NCBI GenBank assembly: GCA_951812315.1 | Contig: CATOSA010000008.1 | Coordinates: 236,727 to 300,726, forward strand | Length of the DNA: 64,000 nucleotides | Direction of reading: 5' to 3' | Origin: an uncultured Burkholderiales bacterium | Lineage (GTDB): Bacteria > Pseudomonadota > Gammaproteobacteria > Burkholderiales > Eutrophovitaceae | Shown: in pieces, positions 49,938 to 60,499 of the stretch | How positions within the stretch are numbered: the stretch's first letter is position 1 | Layout of the letters: every line of letters begins with the position of its first letter | Program-made: the position numbers and the translations under genes | The notes under the pieces: generated by a model | Databases searched by the model: none | Told to the model about the DNA's origin: nothing | What the model saw: only the letters and a program-made list of their open reading frames with translations

Positions 49938-50618
49938 ATGTCTGAATCGACAAATTTTGTTCTGCCGCACTGGCTTTACTGGGGTTGGCTGGCGATCATG
50001 CCACTGGTCTTCATGTGGTTGACACGCAACGCCACGACAACGATGACCGCGGACGAGGAAACCGCCGCCAAAGTCCTGGCGGCCGAAGATCCCGCACTGA
50101 AAGCGCCGGGCAACGTCTTCACCCGCGTACTGGACTGGATGACGGAGAAATCTGGCCTGTTCGTTTCACTTTGGACGGTCAATGCAGTCTGCGTCTATTT
50201 CTATGAAGTGGTGGCACGGTACATTTTCGACTCACCGACCATCTGGGCGCATCAGGCGTCCTACCTGATGTTCGGAATGCAATATTTGCTTGCCGGCGGC
50301 TTCGCACTCCTACACGGTGATCACGTAAGAGTCGACGTGGTGTACATCAAACTGCCTGAACGCGCTCGCGTCGGGATCGATATCTTCACGTCGACATTCT
50401 TTTTCATTTTCGCCGTCGCACTGGCAGGCACCTGTTTTCGCTTTTTCACCGACTCGCTGGACATGCGCGAAGTCACTGAAGAGACATGGCAGATTCAGAC
50501 CTACCCTGTCAAAGGCATGATGGTGCTGGGAGCAATATTCCTAATGTTCGCGGGATTGTCCAAGCTGATAAAGGACATCCAGTTATTCAGACGTTTTTCC
50601 GGAGGTGAAGCCAGATGA
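49938..50618 (+). CDS. TRAP transporter small permease (DctQ-like)
   Basis: Four hydrophobic segments between DctP- and DctM-like genes; GGAGG upstream. Confidence 0.88.
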   Translation: MSESTNFVLPHWLYWGWLAIMPLVFMWLTRNATTTMTADEETAAKVLAAEDPALKAPGNVFTRVLDWMTEKSGLFVSLWTVNAVCVYFYEVVARYIFDSPTIWAHQASYLMFGMQYLLAGGFALLHGDHVRVDVVYIKLPERARVGIDIFTSTFFFIFAVALAGTCFRFFTDSLDMREVTEETWQIQTYPVKGMMVLGAIFLMFAGLSKLIKDIQLFRRFSGGEAR

Positions 50619-52153
50619 ACACGAGTGCTTCTACCCCCGCCATGAAACCTGGCGCCGCCGGCAAATTCTGGACCTGGGTCATGACTGTCGCCACCGTCAG
50701 CGTGGTACTGATCTGTCTGGTCGAAGGCGTCAATATTCTCTTCTACGACCCGTGGGAAGACGAGCGCTTCCTGTTCTCGTTAGGCGGCATTCTCGAAGAA
50801 ACCGGGATCGAATCACTGACCTTCCTGATGTTCGGCTCACTGGCGTTGCTGCTGATGGCCGGATTGCCGATGGCATTCGTTGTCGGCGGCCTTGGCGTGG
50901 TGTTCATTTATCTGGTCGGTGGGCAGACCATGGTGAACATCATCCCGACGCGGATTTTCCCGCTAATGGCAAATCCCGATCTGGCCGCGATCCCGCTGTT
51001 CATTTTCATGGCCTCGATGCTCGAACGCGCCGGCCTGATCGAAGAGATGTTCGACGTTGTCTACAAATGGATGGGCGGTCTGAATGGTGGCCTTGCTGCA
51101 GCAACCATTCTCGCCTCCACGATTTTGGCAGCCATGGTTGGCGTCATCGGCGCAGCGGTCGTGACGATGGGAATCATCGCGCTGCCGGCGATGCTCAAGC
51201 GCAACTACGATCAGAAAATCGCGCTCGGTTCGATCATGGCCGGCGGAACCCTGGGCATCCTGATTCCGCCATCGATTCTGGCCATTTTGTACGCTGTCGT
51301 CGCACAACAATCGGTCGGCCAGCTCTACCTGGGTTCGATCCTGCCCGGACTCATGCTGTCCGGAATGTACGTCACCTACGTGCTGGTGCGCACCTGGCTC
51401 AACCCGCGACTGGGGCCTGCCTTACCAAAAGAGGAGCGGCTCAGCCTGGCCGGCAAGCTCAGACTCCTCGGGCGCCTGATCGCGCCGGTTATTCTTGTTT
51501 TTCTCGTACTGGGATTGTTGTTCGGCGGTATCGCAACGCCGGTCGAAGCGGCTGGCATCGGCTCTTTCGGCGCGATTGTCGTATCGATCATGCATAAACG
51601 ATTTTCGCTTCAGTCGCTGCGTGAAGCCTCAGTGACGACGGCGCGTGCTTCTGCGATGGTGTTGTGGATAATTTTCGGCGCATCCATATTCGTCGGATTC
51701 TTTATTCTGCAGGGCGGACAATCGTTCATTACCGAAAGCATTCTCGGCACTGGCCTCAACGCCTATGGAATCCTGCTGGTGATGATGATCATGCTGATCT
51801 TCCTCGGCATGTTCCTCGACTGGGTCGGCATTTTGTTACTCACCGTTCCAATCTTCGTCCCGATCATCCAGTCGCTGAATTTCGATGGACTGTTCGGACT
51901 GCCGGGAGTGGACAGCAGCGTCGTCGTTCTCTGGTTCGGCGTGCTCTATCTCGTCAATATGCAGATGTCCTTCCTCAGCCCGCCATTCGGCTATGCATTA
52001 TTCTACCTGCGTGGCGTGTGTCCTCCGGAAATCAGCATGGCGACTATTTTCAAGTCGGCACTGGTATTCCTGCTCATCCAGATAATCGGGCTGTTTCTGT
52101 GCGTGACTATTCCGGGCATCATCACCTGGCTACCGACAATGGCTTACAACTGA
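50615..52153 (+). CDS. TRAP transporter large permease (DctM-like)
   Basis: GSIMAGGTLGILIPPSILAILYAVVAQQSVGQLYLGSILPGLMLSGMY; 4-nt overlap with small permease. Confidence 0.92.
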   Translation: MNTSASTPAMKPGAAGKFWTWVMTVATVSVVLICLVEGVNILFYDPWEDERFLFSLGGILEETGIESLTFLMFGSLALLLMAGLPMAFVVGGLGVVFIYLVGGQTMVNIIPTRIFPLMANPDLAAIPLFIFMASMLERAGLIEEMFDVVYKWMGGLNGGLAAATILASTILAAMVGVIGAAVVTMGIIALPAMLKRNYDQKIALGSIMAGGTLGILIPPSILAILYAVVAQQSVGQLYLGSILPGLMLSGMYVTYVLVRTWLNPRLGPALPKEERLSLAGKLRLLGRLIAPVILVFLVLGLLFGGIATPVEAAGIGSFGAIVVSIMHKRFSLQSLREASVTTARASAMVLWIIFGASIFVGFFILQGGQSFITESILGTGLNAYGILLVMMIMLIFLGMFLDWVGILLLTVPIFVPIIQSLNFDGLFGLPGVDSSVVVLWFGVLYLVNMQMSFLSPPFGYALFYLRGVCPPEISMATIFKSALVFLLIQIIGLFLCVTIPGIITWLPTMAYN

Positions 52154-52249
52154 CGATGTGAATGACGCGCGCGTCTAGAGGATTGGGCGCGCGCAGCAGT
52201 GTCCCGGGCGCGCCAGCCCGTCCGAAGCATGGATGAGACAAACTGCTGG

Positions 52250-52954
52250 CTACTGCGGGGGGTCGATCTTGAAAATGATCAACTGGTCTGCCGTGTACCT
52301 AGTGCCGTCTCGTTTGAACTGGTAACGACGCACCGCTTTTATGACTTCTTCGTCGAACACACCAGGCGGTTTGGCGCTCAGAATTTCTGCCTTGCTCACG
52401 GTGCCATCGAGATCAACGGTCAGGCGCACAATAACCTGGCCCTTGATGTGTTTGTCTTCGGCTTCACGCGGATACTTCGGCTTGACCTTGCGCACCGGCT
52501 TGATGTCCTGAAACACCGACGGCAACGGCGGCAACTCCTCCTCTTCCGGCTCAGGCTCTGGCTCGGGTTCCGGCTCCGGCTTTGGAATCTCGATCTTTGT
52601 AGGCTCCTCGTTGGGAAGCGGCTTCGGCGGCTCGATCGGCGTTATGTTCTTGACATCCTTGAGCGGCTTCGGCTCGCGTTTTTTCTCACGGAGTTTTTCC
52701 TCGGGCTGCTGCGGCGGCGTTTCCAGTTCCTCGGGCGGTGGCGGCGGCTCTTCCAGTCGCACCGACATCATGTCCACAGGTGGTGGCTCGTCCAGCAAGG
52801 AAAGAAAGGACGAGTCGACACCAAAAAACACGAATGGCACAACAAGCTCTAAAGCCAGTGCAATAACGAATGCGCGCCACAGCGGCAGCTGCTCTTCGAC
52901 ATCGTCGACGCCAGCCCACAGTGGTTTCTTGCCGAAAAACGAGCTTAGCGGCAT
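52250..52954 (-). CDS. TonB-family energy transducer
   Basis: N-terminal TM, Pro/Glu-rich linker (KPEPEPEPEPEPEEEELPPLP), C-terminal PREAEDKHIKGQVIVRLTVDLDGTVSKAEILSAKPPGVFDEEVIKAVRRYQF. Confidence 0.9.
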   Translation of the reverse strand: MPLSSFFGKKPLWAGVDDVEEQLPLWRAFVIALALELVVPFVFFGVDSSFLSLLDEPPPVDMMSVRLEEPPPPPEELETPPQQPEEKLREKKREPKPLKDVKNITPIEPPKPLPNEEPTKIEIPKPEPEPEPEPEPEEEELPPLPSVFQDIKPVRKVKPKYPREAEDKHIKGQVIVRLTVDLDGTVSKAEILSAKPPGVFDEEVIKAVRRYQFKRDGTRYTADQLIIFKIDPPQ

Positions 52955-53322
52955 CGCTGTCGAACCGCCCCTTTGAATGACTCGCCGTGGCGTGGCAATT
53001 TCGAATCATTGTGCTGCTTGCGTCCAGCGTGCTTGAATTCCAATCGCGTAGACAAGCAAGAAATCCGGCTGACCGATCCAGTCCAGGCCGGGGCGCAATC
53101 ACTGGCGAGGCAAAACCGGCATACGCGCGGCGTCCATGCGTCATGCATCGAAACCCGGCAGCCGCAGGTTATTACCCCGTCCCGCGAACGAGTTTGCACA
53201 TCATTCCGGCAAAGGCGTCCTGCTCCGCGCTCAGGCTTGTTTACCTTGCGAGGATAAGTAGCAAAATACGAGTTCAAATCGTTGCCGTCTTTATTCTGTC
53301 GTCAGGTCGTGAAGCACTTGCA

Positions 53323-53778
53323 CTAGTTTTGTGCGGGCGATGTCTGCCCGGCAGTTGCCGCCGATTTACTTTCAGCCGTCGCGGCAATGCCAACCGAATT
53401 AATACCGGCGCCTCTGACACTGTCCATGACATTGATAAGCGTCTGCAACGGCACTTCCTTGTCGCCGGCAATAATCACGGCAATCTTCTGGTCTTGCTTC
53501 AGCTCTACCAGCGTTTCAGTGAGCGCTTCCTGAGAAATCGTTTCGCCGTCTACAACAATTTCGTTTTCTCGCGTAACACCGACAGTAATGGTTGCTTCCT
53601 TGATCTCCTCCGTTGTCTTCGAGCCTGGCAGCTCCATCTGCACACCGGTTCCGGAAATCATTTGAAGGGAAATCACGACAAAGAACACCAACAGAAACAT
53701 CATGATGTCGATCATCGGTATAACTTCGACCCTCGGCGGCACCGCGTCGAAGTAGCCATTGCGCGACCGGCCGCTCAC
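53323..53778 (-). CDS. ExbD/TolR biopolymer transport protein
   Basis: VEVIPMIDIMMFLLVFFVV. Confidence 0.9.
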   Translation of the reverse strand: MSGRSRNGYFDAVPPRVEVIPMIDIMMFLLVFFVVISLQMISGTGVQMELPGSKTTEEIKEATITVGVTRENEIVVDGETISQEALTETLVELKQDQKIAVIIAGDKEVPLQTLINVMDSVRGAGINSVGIAATAESKSAATAGQTSPAQN

Positions 53779-54473
53779 GCCTGATCCCCCGATGGCGCAG
53801 ATACGAGCTGGCCTGCATGGGCCTCGCGTACGGAGATGCCATGGTGTGCCGATCCACCACCGTAGAAGCGGTTGAGCACCATCACCTTGAGCAGATCCAT
53901 CTGATGCAACGCCAGGCGCACGCGCTTGTTGAAGTGATTCAGAAACAACACGGCAATGATTGCAATCAGCAACCCGGCACCTGTTGCCACAAGCGCTTCA
54001 GCAATACCGCCGGTGACCATTTGTGTTGCGGCACCACCGGTTCCCGACGTACCCAGCACGTCAAACGCATGCACCATACCGATAATCGTCCCGAGCAAAC
54101 CCATGAGTGGCGCCAGAGTCACCGATGTGTCGAGCACCCAGACATGTTTATCGATCTTCGGCATCTGCCACATGATCGCCTCTTCGATATGACGCTCCAT
54201 GGTGTCGACATCCTCGCCGCGCGATGCAAGTGCAGACGATATGATTGAGCGTTGAAGGGAATCTTCGTAGTGCGCCTCGAGCCGCTCAAGCTTGGGGATG
54301 TTCTGGTATTCGATGAGGTGCAGGTCGTGCTCCATTGCCAGGCCCGATTTCAATGCCCGGCGAAAGAAGTACGCACGTTCAATGATCACTGCCAGCGTAA
54401 TCAACAACAACAAACCCATCAGCGGCAGCAACCCGCCGGACATAATGCTCAGTTCGATCGCTTGTTCTAACAT
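53775..54473 (-). CDS. MotA/TolQ/ExbB proton channel family protein
   Basis: LLGTIIGMVHAFDVLG; GGIAEALVATGAGLLIAIIAVLFLNHF. Confidence 0.92.
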   Translation of the reverse strand: MLEQAIELSIMSGGLLPLMGLLLLITLAVIIERAYFFRRALKSGLAMEHDLHLIEYQNIPKLERLEAHYEDSLQRSIISSALASRGEDVDTMERHIEEAIMWQMPKIDKHVWVLDTSVTLAPLMGLLGTIIGMVHAFDVLGTSGTGGAATQMVTGGIAEALVATGAGLLIAIIAVLFLNHFNKRVRLALHQMDLLKVMVLNRFYGGGSAHHGISVREAHAGQLVSAPSGDQA

Positions 54474-54662
54474 AAACCGTGTACCTCATTGAACAAAACG
54501 CGTGATGCCGCCAGGGGCGACAACGCCACGCTATTCGGAAAATTGAAACCGACAAGCCGTACGGATGAGTGACTCCATACGGAGCATGAACTTCATACCC
54601 GAATCGACGCTACAAACTACGTCGAGTACACCATACGCGCCGCATGCGCGCGTTCGCCAACT

Positions 54663-55691
54663 TCACTGCTTGACCGGCGGAAAAAACGGCATGCCATAAC
54701 GTTCGACAGTTCGTTTGATCTCGCCTGACTCGAGCATTGTGGTAAACGCTTCGTTGATGAAATTCTTGAATTCCACCTCGCGGCTTTTAATTACCCAGGC
54801 CATATTCCAGCGCACTTCGGGCTTCGGAACATAACCCTTCGCCATCTCGAACTCTGCCTCCGGACGATCCAGGCGCGCCTGCGAAATAGCGCCCGACCAG
54901 ATCATCGCTGCATCCACCTCACGCGTGACCAACGCATCGATAACGCGGAAGTTCTGAAAGAACGTTTCGTTCGGAATTCCGTGCTTGGTCGCATACTCAC
55001 TGATTGGCGAGAACGCCGGCAGGCCAATCGTAATATTCATGCGCTTGATGTCTTCGAGCGACCTGGCCTTCTTTGCAGTGTGCTGGGTAACCAGCACCGA
55101 GCCGGTACTCATGAATGGCTTGGTGAATTCCAGCTTGTTCGGTTTCATGTGATGGTCATCACCACTAATGGCGAGCCCGAGGACCAGGTCACACTTATTT
55201 GCATTGATCCCCATGTCGTATGCGCCACCCGGTGCACCCGGGCCGAATCGCGTACGCATGTTGACCCACATCATCTCCACCGTCCATTCATGCTCTGCGG
55301 CAATCTTGTTGAGCAACTCAATCTCGAGCCCTGGTGGCTCATTGTTGCGGGCCGTGCGTGAAAACGGCCAGAACCAGCCGTCCGCGCAGGCAATAATCGT
55401 CTTCATCGTCTTGACGCGGGTCATTGCGTCGACTTTTTTCAACTCGATCGGCACGCCGACCGGCGAGTAATTTTTGTAGCCTGATCGATACAGCCGGTCG
55501 TTCAGCGGATCGAACACCTCGGGTTTTCGGTAACCCACACTTGGGCCACGATTTCTGCCGTAGACAAACTCGGGATGAAGTACGAAGTTTTCGAGTTCGG
55601 CCCCGTCCTGCGCAGCGCTGGTACCAACCATAGCTGTAAGAGACAGGAACGCCAGAAGCGGCGCCGCAATTCGGAACAACATTTTCGTCAT
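54663..55691 (-). CDS. Periplasmic substrate-binding protein (family 3-like)
   Basis: Signal peptide; PGLEIELLNKIAAEHEWTVEMMWVNM; solute-binding fold motifs to the C-terminus. Confidence 0.8.
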   Translation of the reverse strand: MTKMLFRIAAPLLAFLSLTAMVGTSAAQDGAELENFVLHPEFVYGRNRGPSVGYRKPEVFDPLNDRLYRSGYKNYSPVGVPIELKKVDAMTRVKTMKTIIACADGWFWPFSRTARNNEPPGLEIELLNKIAAEHEWTVEMMWVNMRTRFGPGAPGGAYDMGINANKCDLVLGLAISGDDHHMKPNKLEFTKPFMSTGSVLVTQHTAKKARSLEDIKRMNITIGLPAFSPISEYATKHGIPNETFFQNFRVIDALVTREVDAAMIWSGAISQARLDRPEAEFEMAKGYVPKPEVRWNMAWVIKSREVEFKNFINEAFTTMLESGEIKRTVERYGMPFFPPVKQ

Positions 55692-56062
55692 TATCAATTT
55701 CGGGACAAACACATCGCCGACTGCGGGCGCAGCCATAGCGACTCCCCTCCCCCTACTACCATTTCGCAACCACATCTTGCGCGCAACGGGATCACGCTGA
55801 GCAGCGAATCCAGCCTGCGCCGGGTGGTCACACCAAAAATAAGACGGCAATGCTATAGCAAATTGGCGTCCAAATGTTAGGAGGTGCCGATTACATCGTA
55901 ATTGGCCACCTCCAGGCTCGCGCAATCAACTGCCGATAGTGCCCGTCGGAACTTTGAGAGCAGTATCCACAGGCAACAAAGATGTGCAACCATTCGGTCT
56001 GCGATCCCTCCAAACGGGGTCGCTCACAGTTGACCAAATACAATACTGCGTCCCAAGGAGCC

Positions 56063-56698
56063 ATGTCCTACACACTGACCAAACAAACTTTTGCGAGAAT
56101 CAGCGCGGCTGCGGCCGCCGCCGTTCTCGTCCTGCTGACGGCTTGCGACCCGAACCGCCCGCGCGATGATCTTTCGAAGCGCATTGAAATGGATGGTTAC
56201 TCGTTTTTTCCACCAGCCGAATCCGGGTGGGGTATCGCCGCCAGGTCACCAGAACGAATCGCTCTGCTCAAAGCCGGAGGCATGGAAGGCCAGAGCTACC
56301 TGATTCAGGCAAATCAATTGCCGCTCGACGGCCTTAGCGGGTCAGATGGGCTCGTCGCTTTCACGGAAGAGACGCACAAGAATGAGTACCCACAGCCGCG
56401 CTTTCGAATTCTCGAGCAAGATATGTCAAGTCTGCAGATTGCCGGCGCAGACTGCGCCATGTCGCACATACTCGTTGAAGACCGTGACCCCGGGTCCGGG
56501 AGTAACGTGGTCTCGGCCGTCCTTATCGAATCTGTTGGTACTATTTGCATTCATCCGTCGCGTGCGGGCCTCGGTGTCGCAATGACGTACCAGCATCGGT
56601 CGTTTCCGGAAGATCGCGACAGGGGCTTCGAAGGTCTCGCGTCAAGTATTCTGCAAACCCAGCAGTTCAGCGGCAGCTCCCGACCGGACGATAGCTGA
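56063..56698 (+). CDS. Hypothetical lipoprotein
   Basis: VLVLLTACDPN lipobox; GGAG upstream. Confidence 0.65.
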   Translation: MSYTLTKQTFARISAAAAAAVLVLLTACDPNRPRDDLSKRIEMDGYSFFPPAESGWGIAARSPERIALLKAGGMEGQSYLIQANQLPLDGLSGSDGLVAFTEETHKNEYPQPRFRILEQDMSSLQIAGADCAMSHILVEDRDPGSGSNVVSAVLIESVGTICIHPSRAGLGVAMTYQHRSFPEDRDRGFEGLASSILQTQQFSGSSRPDDS

Positions 56699-56743
56699 CG
56701 CCGCCCGGAACAATGGGATCACATCACACGGAAAGGCAACCAT

Positions 56744-57556
56744 ATGAGTGGTGACCAACGTATAGACGCTCGTATAGATGCCGCCGCAAACGCTCTGCTG
56801 CAACAGCACGCGCGACGCGAGCCGTTCTCGCGCCTGCGCGAACACTGCGCACCGCGTGACGCCAATGATGCGTACGCGATACAGGAAGCATTTCGCAAGA
56901 TCCGTGAACCGTCTCTTGGACCGACCGCAGGCTACAAAGTCGCACTGACATCGACTGTAATGCAGGAAATGCTGCAGTATTTTTCCCCGTTCGCGGGGCC
57001 ATTGCACGCGAACATGATTTACGCAAGCGGCGCAAATCTCGACCACACGAACTATGGTCGCCTGTGCATTGAATGCGAACTAGCGGCCGTGCTGGGCAAG
57101 GACCTGTTATCGAAAGATGCGCCGTTTACACGCGATCAGATTGCGGATGCCGTAAAAAGTCTGTGCCCTGCGCTCGAACTCGTCGATGATCGCAACGCGG
57201 ACTACAACGACATTTCCTCTCTGGTCCTCACACTGATCGCGGACAATGCCTGGAACACCGGTATCGTCCTCGGTTCTGCTGTGAACGACTGGCATGCCCT
57301 TAACCTGGAAACGATACACGGCACGGTCAGAATCAATGGCGAGGCCGAAGATGAAGGATACGGCCGTGACGTGCTTGGTCACCCGTTCGAAGCACTGCGA
57401 TGGCTGGTCAACACCATCGCCGCGCAGGGAAAAAACATTGACAAGGGAATGGTCGTAATGACCGGCACCATGATCGCGACCAAATTTGTTCAACCCGGCG
57501 ACGAACTGGTGTTTACCGTCGATGGCCTCGGCACCGTGAAAATTGATGTCCGATAG
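56744..57556 (+). CDS. 2-keto-4-pentenoate hydratase / fumarylacetoacetate-hydrolase-like protein
   Basis: GPTAGYKVALTS...; CIECELAAVLGKDL; VQPGDELVFTVDGLGTVKIDV. Confidence 0.88.
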   Translation: MSGDQRIDARIDAAANALLQQHARREPFSRLREHCAPRDANDAYAIQEAFRKIREPSLGPTAGYKVALTSTVMQEMLQYFSPFAGPLHANMIYASGANLDHTNYGRLCIECELAAVLGKDLLSKDAPFTRDQIADAVKSLCPALELVDDRNADYNDISSLVLTLIADNAWNTGIVLGSAVNDWHALNLETIHGTVRINGEAEDEGYGRDVLGHPFEALRWLVNTIAAQGKNIDKGMVVMTGTMIATKFVQPGDELVFTVDGLGTVKIDVR

Positions 57557-57632
57557 ACGTTTTCCGTCATCTACGCCGACCCGCCACCAAACGGTGCGCC
57601 ACGATACTGTACTTTTCTTCTCCTGACGAACA

Positions 57633-59294
57633 ATGGAAACAAGGTACCCACAACCACATACTGGCGGACTTATCGGCGCGCTCTGGCGCTGGTTCGACCG
57701 CACTTTTCTCGACCTCGGACGCCAGTTCCGCTGGTCCTACCTGCCGCCACTGATGATTTACCTGGCCGCCGGCGTACAGGGACTGACGGCGATCGTCGGC
57801 ACCTTTTTCATCAAGGAGTACCTCGACCTGTCGGCAGCCTTTCTCGCGGGCCTGGCGTTCTGGGCCGGTATCCCGTGGGTTCTGAAAATGCCGGTCGGCC
57901 ATCTCGTCGACCTGATCTGGCGGCGAAAGGCCCTGCTGGTCTACCTCGGCGCGGCGCTGATCACCCTTAGCATCCTGATCATGTACGGCGTCATTGCGCA
58001 TACCGCGGCGATGGACGCGGTGCTCAGGATCGAGGCCTGGTTCGTCATCGCCACTCTGCTCGCGCCCACCGGTTACGTGATCCAGGACGTCGTCGCCGAC
58101 GCGATGACTGTCGAAGCCGTCCCGACCGCCGACGCGCAAGGCACGCCCTACCCGGAGGGCGAGATCAAGCTCATGCACACCACCATGCAGACACTCGGCC
58201 GCTTCGCGATCATCGGCGGGCTGGCGGGGGTCGCCGCGCTCAACATCACCATGTTCAGCGGCGTCGAAAACATGTCCGAAGCGATGAAGATCGAGATCTA
58301 CTCCGACATCTACCTGATAGCGCTGGTGATTCCGCTGCTGTCGGTGTCGGGCGTCATCCTCGGCGGCATCATGCTCAGGCATCGCGCACAGCGCCTGCGC
58401 AAACTGGGCGAGGATCACGAAGTCATCGACAAGTTGCTGTTCGCGCCGGGCGAGAAGACCCACGCAAACTGGTGGATTCTCGGCGGCAGCCTGGTGTTCG
58501 TGGTGTTTACCCTGACCATGGGTATCAGCCAGGTGCCGCTGGCGCAGGAAATCATCTTCGTCGGTTCGATGGCGATCGTGCTGTTCCTCATGTACCGCCT
58601 GCTGCTTGAACTCGAGCCCGAAGCGCGCAACATGCTGATCGGCACGGCGGTGATCATTTTCGTGTTCCGCGCGGTGCCGCTGCCCGGCCCCGGCTACAGC
58701 TGGTTCGAAATCGACGAACTCGGCTTCGACCAGCAATTTCTGTCGGTGTTGTCGCTGATTGCGTCACTGCTGGCTCTGTTCGGTATGGTGGTGCTGCGCC
58801 CGCTGATGGCGCGCCGCTCGATCGCCTACGTGATCTTCCTGCTGACAATCGCGGGCAGCATCCTGATGCTGCCCAACATCGGACTCTATTATGGGCTGCA
58901 CGAGTGGACCTCGGCGCATACCGCCGGCGTCGTCGACGCGCACTTCATCGCCATCGTCGACACGGCGATGGAGTCACCGCTCGGGCAGATCGCGATGATC
59001 CCGATGCTCGCCTGGATTGCAGGCAACGCGCCGTCGCATCTAAAAGCGACCTTCTTCGCGGTGATGGCATCTTTCACCAATCTCGCACTATCGGCGTCGA
59101 GCCTGGGCACAAAGTACATGAACGAGATTTACACGATAACGCGCGAGGTTCGCGACCGCGTTACCGACACGATCACCGGTGCGGCCGACTACAGTCAACT
59201 TGGTTACCTGCTGATCACAACGACGACGATCGGCTTTGCAATGCCAATACTGGCAATCGTTTTTGTGAAAATGAGTCGTTTCCGAAGCGCTTGA
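57633..59294 (+). CDS. MFS-like (BT1/folate-biopterin transporter-like) membrane protein
   Basis: Many hydrophobic segments; FFIKEYLDLSAAFLAGLAFWAGIPWVLKMPVGHLVDL. Confidence 0.75.
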   Translation: METRYPQPHTGGLIGALWRWFDRTFLDLGRQFRWSYLPPLMIYLAAGVQGLTAIVGTFFIKEYLDLSAAFLAGLAFWAGIPWVLKMPVGHLVDLIWRRKALLVYLGAALITLSILIMYGVIAHTAAMDAVLRIEAWFVIATLLAPTGYVIQDVVADAMTVEAVPTADAQGTPYPEGEIKLMHTTMQTLGRFAIIGGLAGVAALNITMFSGVENMSEAMKIEIYSDIYLIALVIPLLSVSGVILGGIMLRHRAQRLRKLGEDHEVIDKLLFAPGEKTHANWWILGGSLVFVVFTLTMGISQVPLAQEIIFVGSMAIVLFLMYRLLLELEPEARNMLIGTAVIIFVFRAVPLPGPGYSWFEIDELGFDQQFLSVLSLIASLLALFGMVVLRPLMARRSIAYVIFLLTIAGSILMLPNIGLYYGLHEWTSAHTAGVVDAHFIAIVDTAMESPLGQIAMIPMLAWIAGNAPSHLKATFFAVMASFTNLALSASSLGTKYMNEIYTITREVRDRVTDTITGAADYSQLGYLLITTTTIGFAMPILAIVFVKMSRFRSA

Positions 59295-59385
59295 TCGGGC
59301 AGCAATTGGGACAGCCGATCGTCATATCAACGCAGGCATCGTTATTGGAAGCCAGCGAAATGCTCCACACGAATTGGTTCTAAAT

Positions 59386-59598
59386 ATGGACATTGTTCTC
59401 GAGTCAACGCTGACCTGTCCTGAGTGTGGTCACGCGAAAACCGAAACAATGCCTACTGACGCGTGTCAGTGGTTTTATAAATGCACCAATTGCGAGACGG
59501 TGCTCAAACCCGCGCCCGGCGACTGCTGCGTATTCTGCTCTTATGGCAATGTGCCGTGTCCGCCGATTCAGCACGACCGGAGCAACCGCAGCTCGTGA
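59386..59598 (+). CDS. GDCCVxC-domain-containing small protein
   Basis: STLTCPECGHAKTETMPTDACQWFYKCTNCETVLKPAPGDCCVFCSYGNVPCPPIQ. Confidence 0.85.
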   Translation: MDIVLESTLTCPECGHAKTETMPTDACQWFYKCTNCETVLKPAPGDCCVFCSYGNVPCPPIQHDRSNRSS

Positions 59599-59623
59599 CC
59601 ATGCCATCCAAAGGGCAACTAAA

Positions 59624-59947
59624 TTGGCTTACAACGAACAGCTCGAGACACGCGTAACAGCTGAAATCGACGGCTGGGGCACAACCCGCAGAAAAATGTT
59701 TGGTGGCACCGCGCATCTCCTGAACGGCAATCTGCTATGTGGCGTCTACAAGGATTATCTGATACTGCGTCTCGGGCAGGAGATTGCCCCGGACGCATTG
59801 AAGAAACCGGGGGTTAAAGTATTCGACATTACCGGCCGGCCGATGAAGGGATGGGTAATGGTCGAAGTGCAAGCACTCGACGGAGGAAAACTACTGCCGT
59901 GGCTGACTCAGGCGCGCGAATTCGCCAGCACCCTGCCACCAAAGTAA
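59624..59947 (+). CDS. TfoX/Sxy N-terminal-domain protein
   Basis: RRKMFGGTAHLLNGNLLCGVYKDYLILRLGQE...GRPMKGWVMV; TTG start. Confidence 0.8.
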   Translation: MAYNEQLETRVTAEIDGWGTTRRKMFGGTAHLLNGNLLCGVYKDYLILRLGQEIAPDALKKPGVKVFDITGRPMKGWVMVEVQALDGGKLLPWLTQAREFASTLPPK

Positions 59948-59969
59948 CTTGTTACGACGCACTCGCCGG

Positions 59970-60332
59970 CTACCTTGGCATCAGGGGATTACAGTTCTTG
60001 ATGGTCACCTTGCCTTGCAACAAGTTACCTTTCGAGTACTCATTGAAGTAACACGTGTTCGTGACCGGGTCATAGTTTTCGATCCAGAGATTGTCATCCT
60101 TCCAGGTTGCCGTGATGTGGTTGTGTCCATCCGGAACGGTGATTGCCATCACTCCGCCGTAACGCTTGACGAATACCTGCTGAAAGTGGAAATAATACGC
60201 GGCCCAGCTCGCGATGAGGATGACAGCGGTGATTGCGAGTGCGGGTTTCGGACTGTTGAGCTTCAGGCCCACAAACAACAGCGCGGCGATGACGAGGGCG
60301 ATTACCGCCCCCCAATAAAGATAAGTGATCAT
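59970..60332 (-). CDS. Small membrane-anchored hypothetical protein
   Basis: Two hydrophobic segments then soluble C-terminus. Confidence 0.6.
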   Translation of the reverse strand: MITYLYWGAVIALVIAALLFVGLKLNSPKPALAITAVILIASWAAYYFHFQQVFVKRYGGVMAITVPDGHNHITATWKDDNLWIENYDPVTNTCYFNEYSKGNLLQGKVTIKNCNPLMPR

Positions 60333-60499
60333 GTAAAGCCTCCCGATGGTATAAATATTCCGGTGTGGTGATGCCGAATCGAAACCGCTTGCATCATAAT
60401 GCCTGATTGCTGATGGCACCGTTGCAGCCGAATCATCCTGAGTCCGACACACTGCCAGCGTTACGCCATCCGAATAACCAACCTGAAATTGTCTGAGAT

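Noticed and set aside
52597-52806. Pro/Glu repeat in TonB as a novel repeat element
   Set aside because: Periplasm-spanning Pro/Glu/Lys linkers are ordinary in TonB proteins.
57567-58736. 389-aa minus-strand ORF rich in His/Asp/Gln/Arg
   Set aside because: Antisense to the GC-rich transporter; composition reflects the complement of hydrophobic codons.
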